This document shows positions 11,201 through 20,824 of a DNA stretch of 64,000 nucleotides, piece after piece. Within the stretch, counting starts at the first letter, position 1. Every line of letters begins with the position of its first letter. The notes under the pieces are model-generated. The model did not search any database. It worked only from the letters and a program-made list of their open reading frames with translations, and had not been told where the DNA came from. The stretch comes from Alkalihalobacillus sp. BA299. Its GTDB lineage: Bacteria; Bacillota; Bacilli; Bacillales; Bacillaceae_F. The translations under genes were made by a program, and so were the position numbers. The stretch is from NCBI RefSeq assembly GCF_017745675.1, contig NZ_JAFLJM010000008.1, forward strand, positions 62,001 through 126,000. Direction: 5' to 3'.

Positions 11201-11502
11201 CCACCGCCGTATAAGCGAATATGACCTGCTCCCTTTTCCTTCAGTAAGTCATACATGTATTTGAAATACTCCATATGACCACCCTGATAAGAAGAAATTG
11301 CAATTCCTTGGACATCTTCTTGGATCGCTGCATCTACCACTTCTTCTACTGACCGATTATGACCGAGGTGAATGACCTCTGCTCCACTCGCTTGAAGAAT
11401 ACGCCTCATGATATTAATCGATGCATCATGACCATCGAATAAACTTGAAGCCGTTACAAATCGAACTGAATGCTTTGGACGATAAATATCAACCGCTTGC
11501 AT
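8239..11502 (-). CDS. icmF: Fused isobutyryl-CoA mutase (IcmF)
   Basis: 1087 aa, the usual IcmF length. Domains in order: B12-binding (about 1-140, [13 protein letters not shown] with Asp23 and His25), a MeaI-type G-protein chaperone (about 190-420, P-loop GTGGAGKSS near 208-216, later [12 protein letters not shown]), a linker, then the (beta/alpha)8 mutase domain ([45 protein letters not shown]). IcmF interconverts isobutyryl-CoA and n-butyryl-CoA by a radical adenosylcobalamin mechanism while its G domain guards cofactor loading. [12 protein letters not shown] and QGQN are the IcmF-type substrate segments rather than those of methylmalonyl-CoA mutase. It lies 39 bp downstream of the TetR gene, so it is probably in the same operon. 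Confidence 0.95.
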   Translation of the reverse strand: MQAVDIYRPKHSVRFVTASSLFDGHDASINIMRRILQASGAEVIHLGHNRSVEEVVDAAIQEDVQGIAISSYQGGHMEYFKYMYDLLKEKGAGHIRLYGGGGGVITPPEIKELHEYGISRIFSPEDGRQNGLQGMINQMLEECDFPTVRDLSNEVEQLKDKNARAVARLISLAEQQAMGLNEVAATAEKALNELKQITENVPVLGITGTGGAGKSSLTDEIVRRFLNEFEDKTIAILSIDPTKQKTGGALLGDRIRMNSINSPRVFMRSLATRSSRSEISDSIQDAIHVAKAAGYDLVIVETSGIGQGDAEITEISDVAMYVMTSEFGAPTQLEKIDMIDYADLIAINKFERKGSEDALRHVRKQYQRSHNLFDQKLESMPVYGTIASQFNDIGTNTLFKAIVETLNKKYGTDWVTNLETSKDVVKKNLIIPPDRTHYLREIVQSIRDYKKVTEQQVEVARKLFQITGAIEALQETGQTDENVISQLEKTKAHYETKLDPQAKAILDNWESLKEKYSGDSFVTKIRDKEIVTELTTESLSGLKIPKVALPKFKDWGEILNWSMKENVPGSFPYTAGVFPFKRKGEDPKRQFAGEGTPERTNRRFHYLSKDDDAKRLSTAFDSVTLYGEDPDHRPDIYGKVGESGVSICTLDDMKKLYAGFDLCAPSTSVSMTINGPAPIILAMFMNTAIEQQLQKFEEENGRKPSAEEAAQVREYTLQTVRGTVQADILKEDQGQNTCIFSTEFALRMMGDIQQYFINQKVRNYYSVSISGYHIAEAGANPISQLAFTLANGFTYVEYYLSRGMNIDDFAPNLSFFFSNGLDPEYSVIGRVARRIWATVMKKKYAANERSQKLKYHIQTSGRSLHAQEIDFNDIRTTLQALMAIYDNCNSLHTNAYDEAITTPTEESVRRAMAIQMIITKELGLAKNENSLQGSFIIDELTDLVEEAVLQELESINDRGGVLGAMETQYQRAKIQEESMHYEMLKHTGELPIIGVNTYINPNQPEEEEFEMELARATKEEKEQQITNLRAFQERNKDVSAQALKRLQETAVNGGNIFAELMETVKVASLGQITSALYQVGGQYRRNM

Positions 11503-11541
11503 ACTTCATTCCTCCATTTCTTTTTTTACCCTTACGTACAA

Positions 11542-12165
11542 TTATTTAATAATGCCTTTAAAAAGCTGCTCTATTTGGAGCTCTGTATATTGTTCTAACG
11601 TATATTGCTTCTTCAATACCCATCGTCTAAAAGTCCACATATGCCCTTGAACGATGATGTTATGGGCAAGCAGCTTAATTTCCGGCTCTTCTTTTAAATC
11701 AAGCAGCCCTTCTTCAATACAGTCTCGTACAATTGACTCAATCATTGCTGTCATTTCGTTTTCTTTTTGTAGGACATACGGCAGTGCTTCTTTCGGTAAC
11801 GATTTAGCTTCCTGATACATGACGAGAAATTCATCTTCCATTTCATCAACGACTTTGAAATATGAAGTAATCGCTTGCTTAAGCCGATCAATCCCCGAAC
11901 GATTATAATCTAAATACTGCTTGAGTCGATCACTAACTTCTTCATAAATCGAATCACAGACGAGATATAGCACATCTTCTTTTGAGCCGATATATTCATA
12001 TAGCGTTCCAATACTGAACCCGGATTCTTTTGCAATCTCTCGCGTTGTCGTTCGATGAAAGCCTTTTTCTTTAAATAAGTTAACAGCACCCTTAATCATT
12101 TGTTCGCGGCGCTTTTTAATTAGTTGTTGGTCCTTTACCATTGAAGGCACTTTCTTTTTTCGCAA
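11542..12165 (-). CDS. TetR/AcrR family transcriptional regulator
   Basis: 207 aa. N-terminal helix-turn-helix (GAVNLFKEKGFHRTTTREIAKESGFSIGTLYEYIGSKEDVLY, about residues 25-65) and an all-helical ligand-binding C-terminus as in acyl-CoA-responsive TetR proteins. The preferred start is TTG at 12165 (RKKKVPSMVKD), 9 nt after GTGAGG; a GTG at 12180 and an ATG near 12138 are alternatives. It lies between icmF and the acyl-CoA dehydrogenases on the same strand and likely controls this block. A palindrome upstream of the thiolase gene (17106-17119) is a candidate operator. The ligand is unknown. Confidence 0.88.
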   Translation of the reverse strand: MRKKKVPSMVKDQQLIKKRREQMIKGAVNLFKEKGFHRTTTREIAKESGFSIGTLYEYIGSKEDVLYLVCDSIYEEVSDRLKQYLDYNRSGIDRLKQAITSYFKVVDEMEDEFLVMYQEAKSLPKEALPYVLQKENEMTAMIESIVRDCIEEGLLDLKEEPEIKLLAHNIIVQGHMWTFRRWVLKKQYTLEQYTELQIEQLFKGIIK

Positions 12166-12263
12166 TAAAAGATACCTCACTTTCTCGATTATCTTTTTAT
12201 GAAGGACAAACTAACTAACGTCCGCCCTTACTACTTCTCTGTCAAATCCTTTACTACAGTAAA

Positions 12264-12276
12264 GGTGCCTGACACC
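12264..12276. repeat. GGTGCCTGACACC palindrome
   Basis: Imperfect 13-bp palindrome in the gap between the TetR gene and the first acyl-CoA dehydrogenase. It belongs to the GGTGCCAGGCACC family seen at four other places in this window. Confidence 0.5.
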
Positions 12277-12305
12277 ATTTTATTGCACTTTTTATCATAC
12301 ACTTA

Positions 12306-13448
12306 TTAGTCTGCTAATAACATCTTTGAAATAACGAGGCGCTGAATTTCATTCGTTCCTTCATAGATTTGCGTAATTTTCGCATCACGCATGTAACGCT
12401 CAACAGGATAATCTTTCGTATATCCATATCCACCGAATACTTGCACAGCTTCAACTGTCACTTCCATGGCGGTATCACCAGCAAATAATTTCGACATGGC
12501 CGACTCTAATCCGTAGGAAACGCCTTCACTTTCCTTCCAAGCTGCTTGATACGTTAATAAACGAGCCGCTTCAATTTTCGTAGCCATATCTGCTAATTTA
12601 AAAGCAATTCCTTGTTGTACGCCAATTGATTTACCAAACTGTTTACGCTCTTTTGCATAACCAACGGATGCATCTAATGCGCCTTGCGCAATTCCTAATG
12701 CTTGAGCGGCAATACCGTTACGTCCACCATCAAGCGTCATCATCGCAATTTTAAACCCTTCGCCTTCTTTACCAAGCATATTTTCTTTCGGTACACGTAC
12801 TTCTTCAAAAATAATTTCCGTTGTAGGTGATGAACGAATACCTAGTTTCTTTTCCTTCTTGCCAACTGAAAATCCTGGCATGTCACTTGTGACGATAAAT
12901 GCTGTAATTCCTTTATGCTTCTTATCCGCGTCAGTTACCGCAAACACAACATAAATGTCGGCAACACCACCATTTGTAATAAAGATTTTTGAGCCATTTA
13001 AGATGTAGTCGTCTCCATCTAGTTTAGCCGTTGTTTTCATGCTCGCTACATCAGATCCAGCACCAGGCTCCGTTAAGCCGTAGGCCCCAATGCTTCTACC
13101 TTCCGCTAATGCACGTAGATATTTTTGCTTTTGCTCTTCTGTTCCAAATTTATAGATCGGCCAGCTGCAAAGTGAAATGTGCGCTGAGAGCGTTACACCT
13201 GTCGAAGCACATACACGAGAAAGCTCTTCTACAGCAATAACATAGCTTACATAATCGGCTCCAATTCCACCGTACTCTTCAGGCCACGGAATACCCGTAA
13301 GACCCAGTTCAGCCATTTTATCAAAAATTTCACGGTCAAAACGCTCTTCTTCATCACGCACTTCAGCCGTTGGTGCTACTTCATTTTCAGCAAAATCCCT
13401 AATCATTTTTCTTAGCATTTCTTGTTCTTCAGTTAATTGAAAATTCAT
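12306..13448 (-). CDS. Acyl-CoA dehydrogenase (short-chain type), copy 1
   Basis: 380 aa flavoprotein of the short/branched-chain acyl-CoA dehydrogenase family. Seen are [15 protein letters not shown] and FITNGG (FAD and substrate contacts), [44 protein letters not shown] and [13 protein letters not shown], where the catalytic Glu is expected. It makes the alpha,beta double bond of a short acyl-CoA and passes electrons to ETF. GGGAGAG stands 6 nt before the ATG. It is about 200 bp from a paralogue, separated by repeat C2; B. subtilis has acdA at this place. Confidence 0.93.
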   Translation of the reverse strand: MNFQLTEEQEMLRKMIRDFAENEVAPTAEVRDEEERFDREIFDKMAELGLTGIPWPEEYGGIGADYVSYVIAVEELSRVCASTGVTLSAHISLCSWPIYKFGTEEQKQKYLRALAEGRSIGAYGLTEPGAGSDVASMKTTAKLDGDDYILNGSKIFITNGGVADIYVVFAVTDADKKHKGITAFIVTSDMPGFSVGKKEKKLGIRSSPTTEIIFEEVRVPKENMLGKEGEGFKIAMMTLDGGRNGIAAQALGIAQGALDASVGYAKERKQFGKSIGVQQGIAFKLADMATKIEAARLLTYQAAWKESEGVSYGLESAMSKLFAGDTAMEVTVEAVQVFGGYGYTKDYPVERYMRDAKITQIYEGTNEIQRLVISKMLLAD

Positions 13449-13508
13449 CTTGATCTCTCCCTTAAGTTATTGGATTTCCCGGACTTTTTTGAACATCCAT
13501 TTAGATAT

Positions 13509-13653
13509 TGTTCAAAAGGAGGACAAAAAGGACCGAGAAGTTCGAGGCGGTGCAGCTGCGAGTAACAGAGCGTATGCTTTTAATACGTGAGTAACACAGC
13601 AGCAAACCAACAAAGAAATTCGACAGTAATTTTTCCCGGACTTTTTGAACATC
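13509..13653. repeat. Interspersed repeat family C, copy 2
   Basis: Starts TGTTCAAAAGGAGGACAAAA, contains the same GTTCGAGGCGGTGCAG core as the copy at 6825-6917, and ends CCCGGACTTTTTGAACATCC. The ends are inverted (GTTCAAAA / TTTTTGAAC). A second copy of the right end (CCCGGACTTTTTTGAACATC) stands at 13478-13498, so the gap between the two dehydrogenase genes holds one full element plus an end fragment. Confidence 0.7.
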
Positions 13654-13657
13654 CACA

Positions 13658-14800
13658 TTAATCACCTAGCAAAGACTTATTAATCACAACCCTCTGAATC
13701 TCACTCGTACCTTCATAAATCTCCGTAACTTTTGCATCTCTAAAATACCGTTCAACAGGATATTCCTTCGTGTAACCATAACCACCGAACACTTGAACTG
13801 CCTCAATGGCGACTTCGACCGCTGTACGTGAAGCGAACAGCTTTGCCATCGAAGCTTGTTGACCACACTTTAACCCGCGATCTTTTAAATTTGCTGCTTG
13901 ATAAACTAGTAGTCTTGCAGCTTCGACTTTTGTTGCCATATCGGCTAATTTAAAAGCAAGCCCTTGCTGCGTTCCAATAGCACGACCAAATTGCTTTCGT
14001 TCTTTCGCATAATTTGTTGCGGCTTCTAGAGCTGCTTCTGCAATTCCAAGAGCTTGTGCAGCAATTCCAATTCGTCCATAGTCTAAGTTGGCCATCGCAA
14101 TTTTAAATCCACAACCTTCTTGGCCGAGCAGGTTTTCTGCAGGTACGACCGCATCTTCGAAAATAAGCGTGTTTGTATTCGAACCGTGTAGCCCCATTTT
14201 CTTTTCTTTCTTTCCTACCTTAAATCCAGGGGTATCTTTTTCAACGATAAAAGCAGAGATTCCACGTGACCCCTCTTCAGGATTAGTTTTAGCAAAAACA
14301 ACATACGTATCTGCTTCACCGCCATTTGTAATAAACACTTTCGAGCCATTTAAGACGTAATGATCGCCTTTTTTTACGGCTGATGTTTTTAAACTTCCTG
14401 CATCAGATCCTGCGCCAGGTTCCGTTAAGCCGAACGCACCTAAATATTTTCCAGACGCTAGCTTAGGAATATATCTTTGCTTTTGTTCTTCCGTTCCAAA
14501 ATATAAAATCGGGTTCGTACCTACGGATGTGTGTACCGAAAGAATGACACCTACCGTTGCACTTACTTTTGAAAGTTCATTAATCGCAATAATATAGGAT
14601 GTAAAATCCATCCCTGCACCACCGTACTGTTCAGAAATCGGAATACCCATTAAGCCAAGTTCACCCATTTGGTCAACAATTGCACGTGGAAACGTATCGT
14701 TTTCTTCCATTTCTTCTATAAAAGGAGTAATTTGTTCGTTAGCAAAATCACGAACCATCTTCCTCATCATTTCCTGCTCTTCTGTAAAACGTAAATTCAT
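13658..14800 (-). CDS. Acyl-CoA dehydrogenase (short-chain type), copy 2
   Basis: 380 aa, parallel along its whole length to the neighbouring dehydrogenase ([65 protein letters not shown] with the catalytic Glu position), so the pair arose by duplication. Probable short- or branched-chain acyl-CoA oxidation with ETF as acceptor. The start at 14800 is chosen because GTGGAG lies 8 nt upstream; GTG at 14809 and ATG at 14806 are too close to it. The hbd gene begins just upstream with a 24-bp gap, pointing to one operon. Confidence 0.93.
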   Translation of the reverse strand: MNLRFTEEQEMMRKMVRDFANEQITPFIEEMEENDTFPRAIVDQMGELGLMGIPISEQYGGAGMDFTSYIIAINELSKVSATVGVILSVHTSVGTNPILYFGTEEQKQRYIPKLASGKYLGAFGLTEPGAGSDAGSLKTSAVKKGDHYVLNGSKVFITNGGEADTYVVFAKTNPEEGSRGISAFIVEKDTPGFKVGKKEKKMGLHGSNTNTLIFEDAVVPAENLLGQEGCGFKIAMANLDYGRIGIAAQALGIAEAALEAATNYAKERKQFGRAIGTQQGLAFKLADMATKVEAARLLVYQAANLKDRGLKCGQQASMAKLFASRTAVEVAIEAVQVFGGYGYTKEYPVERYFRDAKVTEIYEGTSEIQRVVINKSLLGD

Positions 14801-14824
14801 CCTCATCACTCCACTATCATATTC

Positions 14825-15676
14825 TTAGTTGTAAACATAAAAGCCGCGTCCAGATTTCTTACCGAGCCAGCCTGCCTTCACGTATTTACGAAGTAATGGG
14901 CATGGGCGATACTTATCGTCACCAAAGCCTTCATGCAATGTTTCCATAATGTATAAGCAAGTATCTAAACCGATAAAGTCAGCAAGTGTTAACGGTCCCA
15001 TTGGATGGTTCATCCCTAACTTCATCACTTCATCAACCGCTTCAGGTGTTGCTACTCCTTCAAAAACGGTATAGATCGCTTCATTGATCATTGGCATTAA
15101 AATTCGATTCGAAACGAAGCCTGGGAAGTCGTTTACTTCAACTGGTGTTTTCCCTAATTGACGAGACAAGTCTTCAATGACACCGTATACTTCATCTGCT
15201 GTTGCTAAACCGCGAATGATTTCGACGAGTTTCATTACAGGTACTGGGTTCATGAAGTGCATCCCAATGACTTTTTCTGGCCGATTTGTAGCTGCTGCAA
15301 TTTCTGTGATTGGTAAAGATGATGTATTTGTCGCTAAAATGGTATGTTCCGGAGTAATTTGATCCAATTCACTGAAAATCTTTGATTTGATTTCCATATT
15401 TTCAACAGCGGCTTCAATGACTAAATCTACCTTTGCCGCATTTTGAATGTCTGTTGATGGAGTAATTCGCGCTACGATTGCATCGCGCTCTGCTTCTGTC
15501 ATTCGGCCTTTTTCCACTTGGCGATTAAGGTTTTTCTTAATCGTGTTCATTCCTCTTTCAACAAACTCTTCCTTTAAGTCATGCATATAGACTTCGAAGC
15601 CTGACATCGCATGAACTTGAACGATTCCAGATCCCATTTGTCCTGCACCAATTACCATTACTGTTTGAATTGCCAT
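14825..15676 (-). CDS. hbd: 3-hydroxybutyryl-CoA dehydrogenase
   Basis: 283 aa, standard for Hbd/MmgB. N-terminal Rossmann domain ([13 protein letters not shown]), then the catalytic-domain motifs [32 protein letters not shown] and [19 protein letters not shown] with the conserved active-site His and Asn in the GMHFMNP and GFVSNR segments. NAD-dependent oxidation of (S)-3-hydroxybutyryl-CoA to acetoacetyl-CoA. AGGAGAG 6 nt before the ATG. Between thiolase and acyl-CoA dehydrogenase genes on the same strand. Confidence 0.94.
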   Translation of the reverse strand: MAIQTVMVIGAGQMGSGIVQVHAMSGFEVYMHDLKEEFVERGMNTIKKNLNRQVEKGRMTEAERDAIVARITPSTDIQNAAKVDLVIEAAVENMEIKSKIFSELDQITPEHTILATNTSSLPITEIAAATNRPEKVIGMHFMNPVPVMKLVEIIRGLATADEVYGVIEDLSRQLGKTPVEVNDFPGFVSNRILMPMINEAIYTVFEGVATPEAVDEVMKLGMNHPMGPLTLADFIGLDTCLYIMETLHEGFGDDKYRPCPLLRKYVKAGWLGKKSGRGFYVYN

Positions 15677-15751
15677 TTTCTTCTCTCCTATCTCACAATT
15701 AAGTATTTATATATTTCTTTAAAAAATAAGAAAGTTTATCTTTTCAGATGG

Positions 15752-15899
15752 TGGCTAGCGCATGCGCTCAGCGACTAGCGAGACTTCCTTCTCCTCCGTA
15801 CGATAAGTCAACATCGGCTCGCTGCTGCTCCCCGTGTTTCCTTTATCTCCTGCGGTTCAGTCCAGTCCGTACGTCGCTAAACGAGCGCTTGCGCTTTTC
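15752..15899 (-). repeat. Palindromic repeat family A, copy 1
   Basis: Reads on the minus strand AGAAAAGCGCAAGCGCTCG ... GAGATAAAGGAAACACGGGG ... GATGTTGACTTATCGTACGG ... GCTGAGCGCATGCGCTAGCC. It fills most of the hbd-thiolase gap and is the counterpart of the plus-strand copies at 20824-20974 and 21225-21295. Complementary segments near its ends let it fold. Confidence 0.75.
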
Positions 15900-15901
15900 T
15901 A

Positions 15902-17080
15902 TTAAACTTCGATCATGATGGCGTCACCTTGGCCACCACCGCTACAAATGGAAGCGATCCCAATTCCACCACCACGACGCTTTAATTCATAAGCTAACGT
16001 TAAAATAATTCGTGTGCCGCTAGCACCAATTGGGTGACCGAGAGCGACAGCACCGCCATTTACATTTACTTTTTCAGGATCTAGACTTGCAAGCTGCCCA
16101 CTTGCTAAGGCAACAGCAGCGAACGCTTCATTCACTTCGAATAAATCAATTTCAGCTAACGTCTTCCCTGTTTTTTCTAATAATTTATTAATGACAAGTC
16201 CTGGCGTTTTCGGAAAATCCTTTGCTTCAATCGCAAGGGCTGTATGACCTATAATTTTCGCTAGTACTTGTTTGCCTTCTTTTTTTGCACGTTCTTCAGA
16301 CATGAGTACAAGTGCTGCTGCACCGTCATTAACGCCTGGCGCATTCCCAGCTGTAATGGAGCCATCCTTACCGAATACAGGCTTTAAATTGCTAAGACCT
16401 TCAACGGTTGTTTCAGCACGTGGTGCTTCATCTTGTGAAACAACAATCGGGTCACCTTTACGCTGAGGCACTTCAACAGAAACAATTTCTTCAGCAAATT
16501 TGCCTTCTGCAATCGAAGCGAGCGCTCGCTCATGACTTCGGCATGCCCAAGCATCTTGGTCTTCTCGAGTAAGCCCAAGCTCTTCTGCCACCGCATTTCC
16601 GTAGGTTCCCATATGGACTTGATTAAAGGAGCAAGTAAGACCGTCATGCACCATCATATCAACTACTTTGCTGTCACCCATTCTCATTCCCCAGCGTGCA
16701 TTGGGGATAAAATATGGTGCATTACTCATCGACTCCATACCACCAGCAACAATCACTTCGGCATCGCCCACTCGAATGATTTGATCAGCCATCGTCACAC
16801 TCCGCATTCCAGATGCACACACTTTGTTAATCGTTTCGGTTTGAACATCCCACGGAAGCCCCGCATAATGACCTGCTTGTCGGGAAGGGATTTGCCCCTG
16901 TCCGCCTTGAAGAACATTCCCCATAATTAGCTCCTCTACTTCACTGGGGTCAACATTAGCGCGACGTAATGCCCCTTTAATGGCAATACCACCAAGTTGA
17001 CTCGCTTTTAATGAAGCGAGATCGCCACCAAACTTTCCAAACGGTGTTCTTGCACCAGCAACAATAACAGTTGTTGACAT
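15902..17080 (-). CDS. Acetyl-CoA acetyltransferase (thiolase)
   Basis: 392 aa. Nucleophilic Cys at about 88 in INKVCASGMRSV, GHPIGASGTR with the catalytic His, and CSGGGQGDA with the second Cys. Thiolytic cleavage of acetoacetyl-CoA to two acetyl-CoA, or the reverse condensation. The ATG at 17080 is 10 nt after AGGAGG; the longer frame to 17158 has no site. It resembles B. subtilis MmgA. A 14-bp palindrome 26 bp upstream is a candidate operator for the TetR regulator encoded at 11542-12165. Confidence 0.95.
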   Translation of the reverse strand: MSTTVIVAGARTPFGKFGGDLASLKASQLGGIAIKGALRRANVDPSEVEELIMGNVLQGGQGQIPSRQAGHYAGLPWDVQTETINKVCASGMRSVTMADQIIRVGDAEVIVAGGMESMSNAPYFIPNARWGMRMGDSKVVDMMVHDGLTCSFNQVHMGTYGNAVAEELGLTREDQDAWACRSHERALASIAEGKFAEEIVSVEVPQRKGDPIVVSQDEAPRAETTVEGLSNLKPVFGKDGSITAGNAPGVNDGAAALVLMSEERAKKEGKQVLAKIIGHTALAIEAKDFPKTPGLVINKLLEKTGKTLAEIDLFEVNEAFAAVALASGQLASLDPEKVNVNGGAVALGHPIGASGTRIILTLAYELKRRGGGIGIASICSGGGQGDAIMIEV

Positions 17081-17105
17081 GTTATGGTTTCCTCCTTGTT
17101 TTGAG

Positions 17106-17119
17106 CGAGCGTTCGCTCG
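17106..17119. promoter_or_regulatory. Palindromic operator candidate upstream of thiolase
   Basis: CGAGCGTTCGCTCG: perfect 6-bp arms around TT, GC-rich in an AT-rich gap, 26 bp before the thiolase ATG. Placement suits the TetR repressor of this block; the link is an inference. Confidence 0.45.
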
Positions 17120-17227
17120 ACTAATTATTTTAAAAAAGCGATCCAACTCTATAAACATACGTCTACAATGTTCGCGCTTACAATTTTACTATATGAATAA
17201 ACTATTCACGCCCAACTCTATAAGTAC

Positions 17228-17253
17228 GAGGCTGACCATTTGAGGTCAGCCTC
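17228..17253 (-). terminator. Hairpin downstream of fadF
   Basis: GAGGCTGACC / GGTCAGCCTC, 10-bp perfect stem, 13 bp past the fadF stop codon. Only a weak T tract follows on the minus strand. Confidence 0.55.
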
Positions 17254-17266
17254 AAACCTTATATTC

Positions 17267-19369
17267 TTATTGTACGATTACTTCCTCTTGTTTCACAATA
17301 GATTTTTCTAAAATTTCTGCAAGATCCATCGTTTTTACTTGCTCTTCGACTTCTTTCGCTTTTGTTCCATCACTTAACATCGTTAAGCAGTATGGACAGC
17401 CACTGCCGATGACACTTGGATTAACCTCTAGTGCTTGTTCTGTACGAGCGACGTTAATCCGTTCGCCTGAGTGTTCTTCCATCCACATCATACCGCCACC
17501 AGCACCACAGCACATTCCTTTTTCACGGTTACGTTCCATTTCAACGACCTTCACACCTGGAATTGCTTCTAAAATTTCACGTGGTGGACTGTACACGTCG
17601 TTGTATCGACCGAGGTAACAAGAGTCATGGTAAACGATCGTTTCATTCACTTCATACTTCGGTGTGATTTTACCTTCTTTAATCAATTGTGCGAGAAGCT
17701 CCGTATGATGGTACACTTCTACGCCCTCTAACCCAAACTCTGGATACTCATTTTTAAACGTATTGTACGCATGCGGGTCAATCGTGACGATTTTCTTCAC
17801 ATCGTACTTTTGGAACATGTCAATGTTTGCTGTCGCAAGTTCTTGGAATAAGAACTCATTCCCAATACGACGCGGTGTATCTCCTGAGTTCTTTTCTTTA
17901 CTACCGATAATCGCGAATTTTACACCTGCTTCATTTAACACTTTCGCAAACGATTGAGCGATTTTTTGGCTCCGCTTATCGTATGAACCCATCGAACCTA
18001 CGAAGAAAAGGTATTCAAATTCCTCGCCTGCTTTTTGCATTTCTTTAATCGTCGGTACGTGAATATCATCACGGCCTTCGCGCCAGTTTTCACGCTCTTT
18101 ACGGTTAATCCCCCAAGGGTTCCCTTGACGTTCAATGTTTGTAATCGCTCGCTGGGCATCCGCATCCATTTTCCCTTCTGTTAAGACAAGGTAACGACGA
18201 AGGTCAATAATTTTATCGACATGCTCGTTCATGACTGGACATTGATCTTCACAGTTACGGCACGTCGTACAGGCCCAAATTTCCTCTTCTGTAATGACTT
18301 CACCAATGAGACTTACATCATAAGCAGCAGCAGCTTCTTTGTTTGCTTGTGACTGTGCAGCAATTTGATTTCCTTTTGTATTGCTAAATGCGTAAGCTGG
18401 CATCCACGGCGAGCGCGATGTAACCGCTGCCCCTTTTTCTGTTAAATGATCACGTAATTTAATGATTAAATCCATCGGTGACAGCATTTTTCCAGTGCCC
18501 GTTGCTGGACACATATTCGTACAGCGTCCACATTCGACACAGGCATACAAATCCACTAATTGCTTCTGATTAAAATCCTCAATTTTACCAACACCAAATG
18601 TCTCTTGACTTTCATCTTCAAAGTTGATCGATGCAAGTTGACCGACCTTGTGTGTTCTTCCTAAATAAACGTTATAAGGGCCCGCAATTAAATGCGCATG
18701 CTTCGATTGCGGAATGTAGACTAAGAACGTTAATAAGAATAATAAGTGTAACCACCAGAAAACAAAGAACAACGGGGCAGCTGCACTTGGTCCAATGCCT
18801 TGAGCGACCCAAGCGATACTAGATGCGATCGGTTCAAAGCCTGTTAAAGACTTGTCTAACCAAATTTTTTCCATCCCTTTTGCGCCTAACTTCGAAAGCA
18901 TTAATCCTCCGATAAAAATGAGTACTAGACCAGACTTCCAGCCGCGCTTTAAGCGGACAAGCTTCTCCACATAACGACGGTGAAAAGCCCAAACGACTGC
19001 AATTAAGATCATCACAACGACGAGCTCCTGGAAGAAAGTAAAGTATGGATATAATGGCCCTAATGGTAAATGAGATCCTACCGCAAGTCCCTTCCAAATG
19101 ACATCGATCGCACTAAATTGTACGAGTAAGAACCCATAGAAAAACATGACGTGGATCGTCCCACTCTTCTTATCCTTCATGAGCTTCTTTTGACCAAATA
19201 CATTGACCATCACCACGTTAATGCGCTCTTTCAACGTATGATCAAATTCAACTTTCTTTCCTAGTTTAATATATTCGTATCTCGTTTTCACAAGCGAGGC
19301 GAACAAATAAACCGCATAACCTGTTACTAATAGAAAAGTTAACAAATTTACCCATGATAGCGCTTGCAT
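17267..19369 (-). CDS. fadF: Membrane-bound Fe-S oxidoreductase FadF (electron-transfer partner of fatty-acid oxidation)
   Basis: 700 aa. About five membrane helices in the first 240 residues (nitrate reductase gamma/HdrE-like), then two Cys clusters for [4Fe-4S] centres (CVECGRCTNMCP near 275 and CTTCRNCEDQCP near 365), then a CCG-type domain (SCYLGRYNDV, MCCGAGGGMMW, GSGCPYC). Homologous by length, domain order and position to B. subtilis FadF (YwjF). It is thought to carry electrons from acyl-CoA dehydrogenases and ETF to the quinone pool; that role is family inference. GGAGAGG 8 nt before the ATG. Upstream lies a palindrome overlapping the -35 position, fitting a fatty-acid-responsive repressor. 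Confidence 0.9.
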   Translation of the reverse strand: MQALSWVNLLTFLLVTGYAVYLFASLVKTRYEYIKLGKKVEFDHTLKERINVVMVNVFGQKKLMKDKKSGTIHVMFFYGFLLVQFSAIDVIWKGLAVGSHLPLGPLYPYFTFFQELVVVMILIAVVWAFHRRYVEKLVRLKRGWKSGLVLIFIGGLMLSKLGAKGMEKIWLDKSLTGFEPIASSIAWVAQGIGPSAAAPLFFVFWWLHLLFLLTFLVYIPQSKHAHLIAGPYNVYLGRTHKVGQLASINFEDESQETFGVGKIEDFNQKQLVDLYACVECGRCTNMCPATGTGKMLSPMDLIIKLRDHLTEKGAAVTSRSPWMPAYAFSNTKGNQIAAQSQANKEAAAAYDVSLIGEVITEEEIWACTTCRNCEDQCPVMNEHVDKIIDLRRYLVLTEGKMDADAQRAITNIERQGNPWGINRKERENWREGRDDIHVPTIKEMQKAGEEFEYLFFVGSMGSYDKRSQKIAQSFAKVLNEAGVKFAIIGSKEKNSGDTPRRIGNEFLFQELATANIDMFQKYDVKKIVTIDPHAYNTFKNEYPEFGLEGVEVYHHTELLAQLIKEGKITPKYEVNETIVYHDSCYLGRYNDVYSPPREILEAIPGVKVVEMERNREKGMCCGAGGGMMWMEEHSGERINVARTEQALEVNPSVIGSGCPYCLTMLSDGTKAKEVEEQVKTMDLAEILEKSIVKQEEVIVQ

Positions 19370-19483
19370 TTGATTGTCCTCTCCCTTCTTTTGTTTACCT
19401 ATCTTCCTTGTTTATATCGAGTAACTGCTTTAAAGATAGTAAATTAAAAGATAAATTTCAGAAAATTTAATATTGTGATCTCA

Positions 19484-19516
19484 TTATAACACAAAAAAAT
19501 CGTGAATGAGCATTCA
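19484..19516 (-). promoter_or_regulatory. fadF promoter with FadR-like operator
   Basis: The minus strand has an extended -10 (TGTTATAAT, 19484-19492). TGAATGAGCATTCA (19503-19516) covers the place of the -35 hexamer. The palindrome TGAAT-N4-ATTCA has the same form as the one before the enoyl-CoA hydratase gene at 62661-62674. Confidence 0.55.
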
Positions 19517-19627
19517 GTCGATATATTTTATTAAAAAATTTTTTGAGGTGATTTCATCCATCTTATTTTTCAAATGATTTTGGTAATCCTAAAAGATATC
19601 GAACTTAACATTAGGAGGTCTCTTTTT

Positions 19628-20824
19628 ATGTTTCTTTTTTGGATTATCGTCGCCGTTATCGTACTCCTCATGATCTATCTCAGACTAGATTTTAAATACG
19701 GACAGGAAAAACAAAGAAAAGAAGCGAAGCGTTTTAACCAAAAAATGCGCTATGGTAAGGTCCAATTGCTTACGACCGGCGATGACTTATTTGATCATTT
19801 TTTTCAAGATATTCAACAAGCCTCCAAACATATTCATATTTTATTTTATATTATTAAAAACGATAACATTAGTAAAAAATTAATGGCGTTATTAATGGAT
19901 AAAGCAAAAGAAGGTGTAGAGGTTCGTCTACTCGTCGACCGAATTGGTTCTCATGTTAAAAAGAGTTCTATTGAAAAACTTAAAGAAGCAGGAGTCAGTT
20001 TCGCTTACTCTCATTCTCCTAAATTCCCATATTTCTTCTTCACGTTAAATCGACGTAATCACCGAAAAATTAGTGTGATTGATGGCACCATTGGCTATAT
20101 CGGCGGATATAATGTAGGAGATGAATACTTAGGAAGGGATCCTAAGTTTGGATATTGGCGCGACTTCCACCTTCGTCTAGAAGGTGACGGCGTCCAAGAC
20201 TTACAAGAACAATTTATTGAAGATTGGAAAGCAACGACAAAGGAGGCGATCTCTCATGAATCCTTATACCCTCCTTTATCAAAAGGGAATACACCGCTTC
20301 GAATTCTTCCGACCGATGGTGTCTATCTGGAGGATACGTTTATCGATTTAATCCGTCAAGCCGAACACTCGATAACGATCGGTACGCCTTATTATATACC
20401 AGGATTACCGATACAAGGAGAACTAATTACTGCAGCAAAGCGTGGAGTAAATATCCGTTTAATTGTACCGAAAAAAGCAGATCACCCTCTTGTTAAAGAA
20501 GCGGCATATCCGTACTTTAAAGATTTACTCGACGTTGACATTGATATCTATCAATATTACAGAGGCTTTTATCACCCTAAGATTGTCGTCATTGACGATC
20601 AAATTTGTGATATTGGAACAGCTAACTTTGATAAAAGAAGCTTCCATATCGATCATGAAATAAATTGTCTAATCTATGACAGCGAATTTATCCAAGACGT
20701 TTTAAGCGAAATTGACTATGATATTTCAATTTCTGAACGACTAACATTAAAACAATATAATGAACGGTCTATTTTTCAAAAAGGAAAAGAACGATTCGCC
20801 ACTATATTTTCTGGCTTATTATAA
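19628..20824 (+). CDS. clsB: Cardiolipin synthase (ClsB/YwjE type)
   Basis: 398 aa, phospholipase D superfamily. One N-terminal membrane helix (about 2-20), then two HKD motifs: HRKISVIDG with His145, Lys147, Asp152, and HPKIVVIDD with GTANFDKRSF after it. Joins two phosphatidylglycerols, or PG and another donor, to cardiolipin at the membrane. The start at 19628 is set by AGGAGGT 8 nt upstream; the longer frame to 19574 lacks a site and would put charged residues before the helix. B. subtilis ywjE stands next to ywjF in the same way. Its 3' side is occupied by palindromic repeats. Confidence 0.92.
   Translation: MFLFWIIVAVIVLLMIYLRLDFKYGQEKQRKEAKRFNQKMRYGKVQLLTTGDDLFDHFFQDIQQASKHIHILFYIIKNDNISKKLMALLMDKAKEGVEVRLLVDRIGSHVKKSSIEKLKEAGVSFAYSHSPKFPYFFFTLNRRNHRKISVIDGTIGYIGGYNVGDEYLGRDPKFGYWRDFHLRLEGDGVQDLQEQFIEDWKATTKEAISHESLYPPLSKGNTPLRILPTDGVYLEDTFIDLIRQAEHSITIGTPYYIPGLPIQGELITAAKRGVNIRLIVPKKADHPLVKEAAYPYFKDLLDVDIDIYQYYRGFYHPKIVVIDDQICDIGTANFDKRSFHIDHEINCLIYDSEFIQDVLSEIDYDISISERLTLKQYNERSIFQKGKERFATIFSGLL

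Noticed and set aside
8239..11502. Methylmalonyl-CoA mutase
   Set aside because: The B12-domain-first, G-protein-in-the-middle fusion and the QGQN substrate segment are those of IcmF.
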